Origin: CAVUAT01 sp963848045 | Lineage (GTDB): Bacteria; Actinomycetota; Thermoleophilia; Solirubrobacterales; 70-9 | Length of the DNA: 64,000 nt | Direction: 5' to 3' | NCBI GenBank assembly: GCA_963848045.1 | Contig: CAWKCC010000003.1 | Span: 310,001-374,000, forward strand | Part shown: one piece after another, positions 16,415 to 23,961 of the stretch | Layout of the letters: each line of letters opens with the position of its first letter | Position numbering within the stretch: the first letter of the stretch is position 1 | Translations under genes and position numbers: made by a program | The notes under the pieces: generated by a model | What the model saw: only the letters and a program-made list of their open reading frames with translations | Databases searched by the model: none | What the model was told of the DNA's origin: nothing

Positions 16415-17209
16415 ATGAGCGGCGGTCAGGCAGCGGGCGGCGATCGGGCCGCCGGGGTGGCCGCGGAGAGGATGCTCGCGGCTGTCGAACGCGATGGGCA
16501 GGTCGACGAGGTGGCGGTCGAGCTACCGCTCGAGATCCGTCTCAACGGAGAGCCGGTCGCGGTGACGATGCGAACGCCAGGTGATGACTTCGCCCTCGCC
16601 GCCGGCTTCCTCCACGGAGAGGGCATCATCGATAGCCCTCCGGTCGTGGGCCTCCCCGAGAACCTGGCGGCCAACACGGTTGAGGTCACGGCGCCGACCG
16701 CCGCAGCGCCGCCATCGCGTCGCTTCTACACGAGCTCTTCGTGCGGCGTTTGCGGCAAGGGCGCGCTCGAGGATGTCGCCGTGCATGCGCCGCGCATCGG
16801 TGCGGAGCTGAATATCAAGCGGGGGCTGCTCGCCCGGCTCCCGGACCTGCTCCGCCAGCCCGCGTTCAATCGCTCCGGTGGGCTGCACGCGACCGGCCTG
16901 TTCACGCCGGGAGGAGAGCTCCTGCTCGTCTGCGAGGACGTCGGCCGCCACAACGCGATGGACAAGGTGATCGGGCACGCGCTGCTCGACGGGACGCTGC
17001 CGCTGGCCGATCGCGTCCTCTGCGTCAGCGGCCGCCTCGCCTTCGAGCTCGTGCAGAAGGCCGCCCTGGCCGGCGCGCCGGTCCTGGTGGGGGTCGGTGC
17101 GCCGACCTCGCTGGCGGTCGAGCTGGCCGAGGACCGCGGCATCACGCTGGCCGGGTTCGCGCGCGGGGGGACGGTGAACGTCTACACGCACCCCGAGCGC
17201 GTGTCCTGA
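16415..17209 (+). CDS. fdhD: Formate dehydrogenase accessory sulfurtransferase FdhD
   Basis: A 264-residue protein with the FdhD pattern: LEIRLNGEPVAVTMRTPGDD, AAGFLHGEGII, the catalytic loop SSCGVCGKG with the two cysteines that carry sulfur, GGLHATGLF, EDVGRHNAMDKVIG and CVSGRLAFELVQKAALAG. FdhD transfers sulfur from IscS-type desulfurase to the molybdenum cofactor, which formate dehydrogenase needs for activity. The ATG at 16415 follows GCAGAGG closely; a much longer in-frame ORF upstream overlaps fdhA and lacks motifs. Its place behind fdhA is the usual one. Confidence 0.92.
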   Translation: MSGGQAAGGDRAAGVAAERMLAAVERDGQVDEVAVELPLEIRLNGEPVAVTMRTPGDDFALAAGFLHGEGIIDSPPVVGLPENLAANTVEVTAPTAAAPPSRRFYTSSSCGVCGKGALEDVAVHAPRIGAELNIKRGLLARLPDLLRQPAFNRSGGLHATGLFTPGGELLLVCEDVGRHNAMDKVIGHALLDGTLPLADRVLCVSGRLAFELVQKAALAGAPVLVGVGAPTSLAVELAEDRGITLAGFARGGTVNVYTHPERVS

Positions 17210-17289
17210 CCGAGCGGCTCCGCGATGCCGCCCGGGCGTGGCGCCGCTCGATCGGCACGAGTCCGCTCGGCGCCCCGAGGGCGCCGGGG

Positions 17290-17985
17290 TCAAGCGCCGT
17301 GAGCGGCTGGGCCCGACTGCGCTGCGCGCAACTCCTGCTCGAACCAGTCGCCCGCAAGCCCGGCGGCCTTCGCGAGGGCGTCGGGCTCCTCAAACAGGTG
17401 CCCTGCGCCCGGGATCACGGCCAGTTCGCACCGAGCCGCGATCATTGCCTGAGCCTGGCGGTTGAGATCGAGCACCTCGCGGTCGTCGCCTCCCACGATC
17501 AGCAAAGTGGGGGAGAGGACCTTTCGCAGGGCGGATCCGGCGAGATCGGGGCGCCCGCCCCTCGAGACGACGGCGCTCACCTGTTCGGGGAGCTCCGCTG
17601 CCGCGAGCAGGGCGGCCGCGGAGCCGGTGCTGGCGCCGAAGTAGCCGAGTGGCAGCGAGCGGAGATCTTGATGGCCGCGGATCCATTGCGTCGCCCCGAC
17701 CATGCGGTTCCCCAGCAGCTCGATGTCGAACACGTTGGCCCGATCGCGCGATTCGGGATCGGTCAGCAGGTCGAAGAGAAGCGTGGCCAGCCCGAGGCCG
17801 TTGAGCGCGCTCGCCACGGCGACGTTGCGAGGGCTGTTCCGGCTGCTGCCGCTGCCGTGGGCGAAGAGCACGACGCCCGCCGGGTCGGGTGGCACGGTAA
17901 GCACACCCGGCAGCTGCGTCCCCGCGGCCTCGACCGTCACCTCCCTCGCCTCGAGGCCGGCGCCGCCTCGAAAGCCGTCCGCCAC
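17290..17985 (-). CDS. Alpha/beta hydrolase, dienelactone hydrolase-like
   Basis: A 231-residue single-domain hydrolase. It has the oxyanion region VVLFAHGSGSSRNSPRN, the nucleophile elbow GYFGASTGSAAAL with a Ser-centred GxSxG, an Asp in the TLLIVGGDDREV strand, and the catalytic His in IPGAGHLFEEP. The substrate is not known. It is the last gene of a three-gene unit after DUF2267 and the eRF1-like gene, with a 14-base gap, and such hydrolases recur in actinobacterial stress clusters. The GTG start gives a short N-terminus; no clear Shine-Dalgarno sequence separates it from later starts. Confidence 0.78.
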   Translation of the reverse strand: MADGFRGGAGLEAREVTVEAAGTQLPGVLTVPPDPAGVVLFAHGSGSSRNSPRNVAVASALNGLGLATLLFDLLTDPESRDRANVFDIELLGNRMVGATQWIRGHQDLRSLPLGYFGASTGSAAALLAAAELPEQVSAVVSRGGRPDLAGSALRKVLSPTLLIVGGDDREVLDLNRQAQAMIAARCELAVIPGAGHLFEEPDALAKAAGLAGDWFEQELRAAQSGPAAHGA

Positions 17986-17999
17986 CTCTCGAGCCCTTC

Positions 18000-19169
18000 T
18001 CAGTAGCGGAGCAGCGAAACCACGCCGCCCTGTTCGTCGAGCAGTTCCGCGCTCTCGCCCTCCACGGGCGTAATCGCGGCGCCGGTCGAGAGAGCCAGCT
18101 CGATCATGCGCTCTATCAGTGGCAGGTCGCCGCTCGGACTGGTCTGGCCTGTCGGTTCCGGCCCGGCGGCGGAGAGGTCGCGGGTGGCGTCGTAGACGAG
18201 GTGCTCGACCCGTCCCTGCTGGAGAGCATCGAGCGTAACCTGGACACCGAGGGCGCTTCGCCCCTCCGCGTAGGCCGCCTCCTTGATGCGCTCGATCAGC
18301 GAGCGCTCGCGGTCGCGGTTGAGCTCCGGGACGGCGTGGGCGACCCGTAGCGCAATCTGCGCGGTCGACTCCGAGATCAGGTCGGAGGCCTCCGCATGAC
18401 GCAGCTCACAGGCATCGGCGAAGCCGTTCGCAAAGCGGCTGGCGTAACGCTCATCACCGAATGCGAGCAGCTGGCGCCAGCCGCGCTTGCCCAGCTCCGC
18501 GCGCGCGAGCTCGCCGGTCTGCTCGGCGAATCGTGTGCGGTTCGATTCGAGCCGCAGGTTGTACTGGTCGCGCCCGGCCGCCGAGACGGCGTTGCCCCGG
18601 GCGGGGTCGCGGGGCCTTTGAGACTTGAGCTCGCGCCAGCCCTCACCGAAGTACTCGAGCTCCCAGTCGTGAATCTCCTCTGCTGAGCCCAATCGCCAGT
18701 CCAGCAGGCGAACCCGTTCGGAGGAGATCACCGCAACGCCCAGAGGAGCGCCGTCATCGAGAACCTCGAGCAGGGAATGGACCTGGGCGACGGGGCCGTA
18801 CAGGACCTCGGTCCGGCGGGGAGGTATCTGCACCGGGTACCAGCGCTCCTCGGCCGGCTTGCGCCCGACCTCGACGAAGCCGATCTGCCCCGCGGCTTCG
18901 GGTCGGGTCTGGTGTTCGCCGAGTAGATCCCGCTGAAGGCGTTCGGCGGTCGCCTCGAGCGCCTGTTGCTCCTCGTGGTCACGGGACTCGCGACCGCGCT
19001 GCAGCACGTCTGAGAGGCCGTTCCGCACCTCAGCGGGCCAGCGGGGACTTCGATCGCCTGGGTCAAGGCGGACGTACAGGGAGAGCACACCGTAAGCCGG
19101 GCGCCAAGCCAGAAGGTTGCTGACCGCCTCCTCGCCAGGGGCGCTCGAGGGGCCGGGGTCGAGAATCAT
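18000..19169 (-). CDS. Bacterial archaeo-eukaryotic release factor (baeRF/Vms1-like) family protein
   Basis: A 389-residue protein. The N-terminal region (YGVLSLYVRLDPGDRSPRWP) matches the first domain of bacterial eRF1-like proteins. The middle domain has the strand VAVISSERVRLLDWRLG and a loop AAGRDQYNLRLESNRTRF where eRF1 has GGQ; that GGQ is not present. The C-terminal L7Ae-like domain ends with LLDEQGGVVSLLRY, the family's characteristic tail. These proteins are thought to act on stalled or resting ribosomes, probably cutting peptidyl-tRNA or binding in hibernation. The GTGA-like overlap of its ATG with the DUF2267 stop shows coupling. Exact subfamily and activity are not decided from sequence. 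Confidence 0.75.
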   Translation of the reverse strand: MILDPGPSSAPGEEAVSNLLAWRPAYGVLSLYVRLDPGDRSPRWPAEVRNGLSDVLQRGRESRDHEEQQALEATAERLQRDLLGEHQTRPEAAGQIGFVEVGRKPAEERWYPVQIPPRRTEVLYGPVAQVHSLLEVLDDGAPLGVAVISSERVRLLDWRLGSAEEIHDWELEYFGEGWRELKSQRPRDPARGNAVSAAGRDQYNLRLESNRTRFAEQTGELARAELGKRGWRQLLAFGDERYASRFANGFADACELRHAEASDLISESTAQIALRVAHAVPELNRDRERSLIERIKEAAYAEGRSALGVQVTLDALQQGRVEHLVYDATRDLSAAGPEPTGQTSPSGDLPLIERMIELALSTGAAITPVEGESAELLDEQGGVVSLLRY

Positions 19170-19588
19170 GGCGCCAGCACGACCCGCAGCTCCTCGGGGA
19201 AGACCGCCTCGACGTCAGCTATCTCGCCCTCGGAGACATGGCGACGGAGCACGCGCGCCGCCGCCGCACAGGCGTAGGACGCCTCGGTCTCGGCGGGCAG
19301 GAGCGCCTCGTCGCCAACCCGCTGCAGGAAGTCATCGACGGTTCGGTAGCGCATCGGCGTCTTGCTCGGGACCCACCCCTCGTAGTAGATCCCCCGGATC
19401 AGCTCCGGGAGCTGAGCTGCGAGCTGAGCCGCCTCGTCGACGGTGAGCCGGTCTCTGACCGCGTGCAGGTAGGCGCGCAGCACGCGATAGGCGTACTTAC
19501 GGTCATCGCCCCCGAGCTCCTCGGCGAGCTCCTTGAGCCAGACATTGGTCTTCTCGACGCTGCGACCGATCAGATCTACCTCGGACAT
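19166..19588 (-). CDS. DUF2267 family protein
   Basis: A 140-residue helical protein with the DUF2267 pattern: KTNVWLKELAEELGGDDRKYAYRVLRAYLHAVRDRLTVDEAAQLAAQLPELIRGIYYEGW in broad outline, ending in a helix pair near RVLRRHVSEGEIADVEAVFPEEL. The ATG at 19588 is chosen because GAGAGGAG lies seven bases upstream; a TTG two codons earlier is too close to it. Members occur in stress and dormancy gene sets beside universal stress proteins and Hsp20, with unknown biochemical role. It heads the operon with the eRF1-like and hydrolase genes. Confidence 0.82.
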   Translation of the reverse strand: MSEVDLIGRSVEKTNVWLKELAEELGGDDRKYAYRVLRAYLHAVRDRLTVDEAAQLAAQLPELIRGIYYEGWVPSKTPMRYRTVDDFLQRVGDEALLPAETEASYACAAAARVLRRHVSEGEIADVEAVFPEELRVVLAP

Positions 19589-19698
19589 CCTCAAACTCCT
19601 CTCGCCGGCATCCTGTTATCCCTGCCGCTGAGGTTAGGGGCACAGGGGCGGAGCCGCATCGGTGTTGACCACCGAGAGCGCTTAGGTGGACGACCACG

Positions 19699-19727
19699 AT
19701 GACGACCGGCCGGGCAACGCCTATGGT
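19699..19727 (+). promoter_or_regulatory. Promoter of the 19736 gene
   Basis: ATGACG (19699-19704) and TATGGT (19722-19727) are separated by 17 bases, and the -10 box ends eight bases before the GTG start. This is one of the few short-leader promoters here with a recognisable -35 box. Confidence 0.5.
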
Positions 19728-19735
19728 GTGGCACC

Positions 19736-20035
19736 GTGACGATTCGAGACGTCGTCGACGCCCACGGGCGCTTCGCCCACGGGGGAAACCCCGACGCAGC
19801 GGCGGAGAACTGGGCTGAATCCGGCTTCGAGGCGCCGGAGGTCGAGGAGTGGCTGCGAGCACGCTGCTTCGACCCCGCGGCAGCGCGCGATCTCGCTGAC
19901 GCGGGCGTCACGCCCGATCTGGCCGCGACGAAGACCGAGGCGGGCCGAGGCGACTACACGGACACCGTCGCTTTCAAGGTCTCCGACGGCGATTTCGAGG
20001 TCGAGGAAGCGCGCGACCTCCTTGGCGTCACCTGA
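19736..20035 (+). CDS. Hypothetical acidic protein
   Basis: A 99-residue soluble protein starting with GTG. The N-terminal half has DVVDAHGRFAHGG and a W-containing helix, and the middle segment EVEEWLRARCFDPAAARDLADAGVTP looks like a short helix-turn unit for DNA or protein contact. The end (VAFKVSDGDFEVEEARDLL) is acidic. I do not recognise the family. It is divergent from the DUF2267 stress operon, 147 bases away, and convergent with an RTX protein gene, so it may share stress regulation, which is inference. Confidence 0.55.
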   Translation: MTIRDVVDAHGRFAHGGNPDAAAENWAESGFEAPEVEEWLRARCFDPAAARDLADAGVTPDLAATKTEAGRGDYTDTVAFKVSDGDFEVEEARDLLGVT

Positions 20036-20050
20036 CCCGCGCTAGGGCCG

Positions 20051-20800
20051 CTAGGGCTTCTTGGGCTTCTCGATCTCGGTGTCGGCGCCGGGACCGCCGC
20101 GCAGGATGTCGCGGCCGGGGCCGCCGATCAGGCGGTCGCGCCCCGGGCCCCCGAGGAGGCGGTCGCGGCCGGGGCCGCCCCCGAGGATGTCGGCACCGGC
20201 GCCTCCTTCGAGGCGGTCGTCGCCGGGGCCGCCGTTCAGTAGGTCGGCCCCATCGCCGCCCGAGAGGCGGTCATTGCCGGCCTCGCCGCTGATCGTGTCG
20301 CGGCCGCGGGCGCCATTGACGCGGTCATTGCCCGCTCCGCCCGAGATCACGTCTCGCGCCGGCCCGCCGGTAGCGCGGTCGGCGCCGGCCCCGCCGTAGA
20401 AGACGTTGAAGGCGAAACGGCTGGGGATGTAGCGGTCATTGCCGGCGCCGCCCAGCGCGGCCGTCCCCGTCGCGGTGCCGAAGCCGGGGAAGCGCGCCTG
20501 GCCGAACTCGCCTCTGATCTTGGAGAAGTCGATCACGTCGTCGCCCGCGCCGGTGTTGGCGTCAACCTCCACGACCTTGCGGCAGGGGACGGGCCCACCC
20601 TTGGGGTTCTTGCCGTTGACCTTGGCGAGACCGTCGCCCGAGCAGGTGACCACCACCCGGTCATCGCCCCTGGCGCCGGTGACGGTCAGCACCCGGGACT
20701 TGAAGCTTGTGGTTAGCTTCGCCGAGGCGGCGGGCGCCGCGACGCCGAGCGCGAGCAAGGCAAAGGCGCCCGCGATGGGGATCAGCACGGAACGGCTCAT
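20051..20800 (-). CDS. Secreted RTX (hemolysin-type calcium-binding repeat) protein
   Basis: A 249-residue exported protein. The Sec signal peptide spans residues 1-27 (MSRSVLIPIAGAFALLAL then GVAAPAASA). After a short beta region with two Cys, the C-terminal half is a run of about a dozen GGxGxD nonapeptides (GGAGNDR, GGPGDDR, GGPGRDR), which fold as a calcium-stabilised beta roll. A Pro/Lys tail closes it. No type I secretion system is near, so export is by Sec. The ORF extends upstream, but the ATG at 20800 gives the signal peptide exactly at the N-terminus. The function is unknown, perhaps a surface protein. Confidence 0.8.
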   Translation of the reverse strand: MSRSVLIPIAGAFALLALGVAAPAASAKLTTSFKSRVLTVTGARGDDRVVVTCSGDGLAKVNGKNPKGGPVPCRKVVEVDANTGAGDDVIDFSKIRGEFGQARFPGFGTATGTAALGGAGNDRYIPSRFAFNVFYGGAGADRATGGPARDVISGGAGNDRVNGARGRDTISGEAGNDRLSGGDGADLLNGGPGDDRLEGGAGADILGGGPGRDRLLGGPGRDRLIGGPGRDILRGGPGADTEIEKPKKP

Positions 20801-20852
20801 CGGCCAAGAGAACACCAAAGGCCGGGCGAAGTAGTGGAACGCGGCAGTTCCG

Positions 20853-21143
20853 CTACTCGCCGGCGAGCAGCGTGTGCCAGACGGGGAGCAGCGGCTTCGC
20901 GTAGTAGTTGAGTGACTCTTCGCGCAGCGCCGCGATCTCGTCCGAGTACCAGTAGCGCTCGAAGTCCGCATGGTCCTGCCATAGCGAAGCATGGCGGAAC
21001 AGCTGAGGGTCCTCGAGCGATCGCGTCAGGGACCAGCCCTTGGCCCCGAAGCCCATCGCCCGCGCGGCGCCGGGCTCCCAGATCTCCCACCAGCGCTCGG
21101 CGCGGAAGGGCACCACATGCCAGTCGATGTAGCAGACGTCCAT
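20853..21143 (-). CDS. Small dimeric alpha/beta-barrel (ABM/EthD-like) protein downstream of ccr
   Basis: A 96-residue protein beginning MDVCYIDWHVVPFRAERWWE. The pattern of a beta strand, the helix with WEIWEPGAARAMG, the SLWQDHADFERYW segment and a final helix is that of the ferredoxin-like ABM/EthD superfamily. Such proteins act as small monooxygenases, isomerases or lyases, or as binding domains. The ATG at 21143 is chosen because AGGGGCAGG lies a few bases upstream and it starts 10 bases after the ccr stop codon. It is probably co-transcribed with ccr. Its role is unknown. Confidence 0.62.
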   Translation of the reverse strand: MDVCYIDWHVVPFRAERWWEIWEPGAARAMGFGAKGWSLTRSLEDPQLFRHASLWQDHADFERYWYSDEIAALREESLNYYAKPLLPVWHTLLAGE

Positions 21144-21153
21144 CGCCCTGCCC

Positions 21154-22410
21154 CTATGCACCGACCTCGGCGTGGATCGCGCCGGGTCCGTCTTCATGTT
21201 TGCCCTCGTCCTCGCTCGAGGCGCCGACCAGGATCGCGATCTTGCCGAGGTGCTTGTTCTCGTGCAGCAACTGATGGGCCTCGGCCACTCCGTCGAACCC
21301 CATCACCTTCCAGAGCACCGGCTGGATCTTGCCCTCGGACATCAGCTGGTTGGCGCGCATGCACTCGTACGCGTTCGCGAAGTGGGAGCCGATGATCTCC
21401 TTCTGGCGCATCCACAGATAGCGCACGTCGAAGTCGAGCGTGTAGCCGGAGGTTGCGCCGCAGATCACCACCTTCCCGAACGGCTTGACGACGAAGACCG
21501 AGGTCGGGAAGGTCGCCATGCCGACGTGCTCGAAAACGATGTCGGGTGCGTCGCCGAGGATCTCCTTGACCCTCTTTGCGAATCCACGCGACTCCTTGAA
21601 GCGGGCCTTCTCCTCGTCGGGTGTCTCGCCGCCCTTGCGCATCATCCCGGCGAACTCGTTGCGGTCGATGTAGTCCACGGCGCCCAGCCGCTTGACCAGC
21701 TCGCCCTTGTCGGGCGAGCTGACTACGCCGACCGCGTTGGCTCCGGCGGCCTTGCAGAGCTGGGTGGCGAATACGCCCAGCCCGCCCGCGGCGCCCCAGA
21801 TCAGCACGTTGTGACCGGGTTGGAGCTTGCAGCGGTCGATCAGCATCCGGTACGCGGTGAAGTAGGTGAGCCCGTAGGCGCTCGACTCGGCCCAGCTCAG
21901 GTTCTTCGGCTTCGGCAGCAGCTGCTGGGCCTGGACCTTGGTGAACTGCGCGAACGAGCCCCAGGTGGTCTCGTAGCCCCAGATCTGCTGGCTCGGGGCG
22001 GCGAGCGGGTCGAGGCCGTGGACCTCTACGTCCTCGTAGGAGGCCTGATTGCAGTGGATCACGACCTCGTCGCCGGGCTTCCACTTGGTGACGCCCTCGC
22101 CGACTTTCCAGACCACGCCCGAGCCGTCGGATCCGCCGATATGGTGGCCGTAGTCGGGGTGGTCGCCATAGCCGAAAACCGACACCGGCTTGCCGAGCGC
22201 CGCCCAGACGTTGTTGAAGTTGACGCCCGCGGCCATCACGCGCACGATCACCTCGAAGGCGCCGGGCTCCGGGACCTCGATCTCCTCGACCTGAAAGGCG
22301 TCCTTGGGTTCCCCCTCGCGCTCGGCGCGGATCACCCAAGCCGCCATCTTCCCGGGCAGCTCCCCGGGCTCCACGTCCAGCTTCGTCAGGTCGGCGATGT
22401 CTACGGCCAA
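21154..22410 (-). CDS. ccr: Crotonyl-CoA carboxylase/reductase
   Basis: A 418-residue medium-chain dehydrogenase/reductase that reductively carboxylates crotonyl-CoA to ethylmalonyl-CoA with NADPH and CO2, the key step of the ethylmalonyl-CoA pathway. The motifs are those of Ccr: AAGVNFNNVWAALGKP with the CO2-site Asn, FGYGDHPDYGHHIGGSDGSG, the loop QQIWGYETTWGSFAQF (Glu147), the NADPH Rossmann loop WGAAGGLGVFA (205-215), VFEHVGMATFP, and FANAYECMRANQL. Length is near the family's usual 415-450. The TTG at 22410 is taken as start because GGAGGG sits eight bases before it; the longer ORF upstream adds unlike sequence. It heads an operon with the small ABM-like gene. Confidence 0.92.
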   Translation of the reverse strand: MAVDIADLTKLDVEPGELPGKMAAWVIRAEREGEPKDAFQVEEIEVPEPGAFEVIVRVMAAGVNFNNVWAALGKPVSVFGYGDHPDYGHHIGGSDGSGVVWKVGEGVTKWKPGDEVVIHCNQASYEDVEVHGLDPLAAPSQQIWGYETTWGSFAQFTKVQAQQLLPKPKNLSWAESSAYGLTYFTAYRMLIDRCKLQPGHNVLIWGAAGGLGVFATQLCKAAGANAVGVVSSPDKGELVKRLGAVDYIDRNEFAGMMRKGGETPDEEKARFKESRGFAKRVKEILGDAPDIVFEHVGMATFPTSVFVVKPFGKVVICGATSGYTLDFDVRYLWMRQKEIIGSHFANAYECMRANQLMSEGKIQPVLWKVMGFDGVAEAHQLLHENKHLGKIAILVGASSEDEGKHEDGPGAIHAEVGA

Positions 22411-22418
22411 GGTTCGTT

Positions 22419-22451
22419 CCCTCCATGTAGTTTCGGACCGGGCGCATCGTA
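22419..22451 (-). promoter_or_regulatory. ccr leader: -10 box and ribosome binding site that sets the TTG start
   Basis: On the minus strand TACGAT (22446-22451) is a plausible -10 box, and GGAGGG (22419-22424) lies eight bases before TTG 22410. Together they give a leader of about 30 bases and decide the start codon. No -35 box is convincing. Confidence 0.5.
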
Positions 22452-22518
22452 TAGCGACCGCCATCCGCGCCGCGCGTCAGGTACTTGTCCGGATGTGCGA
22501 CTAGCTTCAAGAGTCGTC

Positions 22519-23859
22519 ATGAAAGCCTCAGGAAAGCCACAGCTGCCGCTCGAGCCAGAGCCCTCGGAGGGCTCGGTTCGCCTTGTCGAGGACCGGATCG
22601 TGATCGAGGGCCTGACGGTCGCAGACCACGCGACGGCGAGGGTGGTGCGCGAGCGCGCCGAGGCGGGGGAGGAGCCGACCCGCAGCGTGCGGCGCGCGAT
22701 CGAGATCGGTGCGCGCGTCCTCGACCGCGAGGAGACGGCGGTCGAGGTCGACTACGTGCGCCGCGAGTTCGAGCAGGTGACCAGCTCCCATCGTGAGACC
22801 GTGGAGCAGAAGAACCGTGAGGCCGTGGAGCGGATCGAGGAGGGACTGGAGCGCGCGCTCGGCACGGGCGATGCTCCGGGCGCCCTCGGCTCCGCGCTGG
22901 AATCGCACAGCGGCGAGCTCGCCGAGCTGATCGCGGCGACCTTCGGAGAGGACCGTGAGGGCGCCGTCCAAGCCCAGATCCGGCGGATCCTCGATGAGCG
23001 TGACGAGGAGTTCATGCGGCGCCTCGCGGCCGACGACGAGGGCAACCCGCTCGCCCCGGTGCTCGCCAACCTGCGCAACTGGGCGAAGGAGCGCAAGACC
23101 GACCAGGACTCGCGCGACCTGAAGCTCGAGCAGAAGCTCGACGAGCTGATCGCGAAGACGGCCGAGCTGACCGGGCTCGACCAGGGCCGCGAGGCGCTGG
23201 CCGAGGCCGAGCAGGCGGGCACGCGCAAGGGCCGCAGCTTCGAGGAGCGTGTTGACCGGGCACTGGAGCGGATCGCCGCGACCCGCGGGGACGCCTCCTC
23301 TCACACCGGCGCCGAGGGCGCCGAGGGCGGCGGCAAGAAGGGCGACACGCTGATCGAGCTCGGCGCCGCCGACGGCCTCGCCGCGGGCCGGATCGTGTTC
23401 GAGGCCAAGGACAAGAAGCTCTCCAAGAACGACGCCTGGAGGGAGCTGAATGAGGCGATGGCGGCCCGGGCGGCCTCGTTCGGCGTGCTTGTCGTCGCGG
23501 GCGAAGACCGGGTGCCCTCCGGCCGCGAGTCGCTGGTCGAGTACGAGGGGAACAAGCTGATCGTCGCCGTCGACCGCGATGAGCCCGACTCGCTCGCCCT
23601 GGAGGTCGCCTACCGGCTGGCCGCCGCCCGCGTGGCGATGGCGCGCGACCGCGATCTGACGGTCGACGCCAGGGCGGTCCGCGACGCGGCCGAGGAGGCC
23701 GTTTCCTGCCTGAAGCAAGCGCAGTCGGTTCGCGCCGCGCTGACCGGCATCAAGACCAGCTCCGACAAGGCGCGGGCCTCGCTGGACGAGATGGTCGCCG
23801 GCGTCGAGGAGCGCCTGCAGCGCGTCGAATCCCTGGTCGAGGTCGCCGGCCGCGATTAG
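22519..23859 (+). CDS. Coiled-coil protein with a PD-(D/E)xK nuclease-like C-terminal domain
   Basis: A 446-residue cytoplasmic protein. Residues about 70-240 are strongly helical and charged, with heptad-like runs (coiled coil). Residues about 270-370 form an alpha/beta domain with GDTLIELGAADG, the strand RIVFEAKDKKLSKNDAW and GVLVVAGEDRVPSG. A conserved Asp followed by E-x-K in FEAKDK is the pattern of PD-(D/E)xK nucleases and of DUF2130/RmuC-like proteins. A last helical segment (about 385-446) follows. It is divergent from ccr. TAGCTT lies 11 bases before the ATG. DNA cleavage or a chromosome-maintenance role is possible; neither the catalytic set nor the family is proven here. Confidence 0.6.
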   Translation: MKASGKPQLPLEPEPSEGSVRLVEDRIVIEGLTVADHATARVVRERAEAGEEPTRSVRRAIEIGARVLDREETAVEVDYVRREFEQVTSSHRETVEQKNREAVERIEEGLERALGTGDAPGALGSALESHSGELAELIAATFGEDREGAVQAQIRRILDERDEEFMRRLAADDEGNPLAPVLANLRNWAKERKTDQDSRDLKLEQKLDELIAKTAELTGLDQGREALAEAEQAGTRKGRSFEERVDRALERIAATRGDASSHTGAEGAEGGGKKGDTLIELGAADGLAAGRIVFEAKDKKLSKNDAWRELNEAMAARAASFGVLVVAGEDRVPSGRESLVEYEGNKLIVAVDRDEPDSLALEVAYRLAAARVAMARDRDLTVDARAVRDAAEEAVSCLKQAQSVRAALTGIKTSSDKARASLDEMVAGVEERLQRVESLVEVAGRD

Positions 23860-23902
23860 CCAGCGCGGCTTGGCGCGAGCCGGCCACCGGACTCCTCCTT
23901 TC

Positions 23903-23935
23903 TTGAGGTGTGCCCGGAAATCGGGTATTAACCTC
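23903..23935 (+). promoter_or_regulatory. Promoter with nested dyad before the giant Ig-repeat gene
   Basis: TTGAGG (23903-23908) and TATTAA (23926-23931) are 17 bases apart, a standard spacing. The same DNA holds a nested inverted repeat: GAGGT (23905-23909) with ACCTC (23931-23935), and inside it CCCG with CGGG around GAAAT. A regulator bound here would block the promoter, or the RNA could fold. The start codon is 26 bases downstream. Confidence 0.5.
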
Positions 23936-23961
23936 TTGGGGGCGCAGCCGATGTAGGGGGA

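Noticed and set aside
20051..20800. RTX toxin secreted by a type I system
   Set aside because: The protein has a Sec signal peptide, and no type I ABC transporter, membrane fusion protein or acyltransferase gene is present. Calcium-repeat surface protein is the better call.
22519..23859. Anti-phage defence system
   Set aside because: The nuclease-like domain alone is not enough. No helicase, methyltransferase, reverse transcriptase, sensor or phage gene lies beside it.
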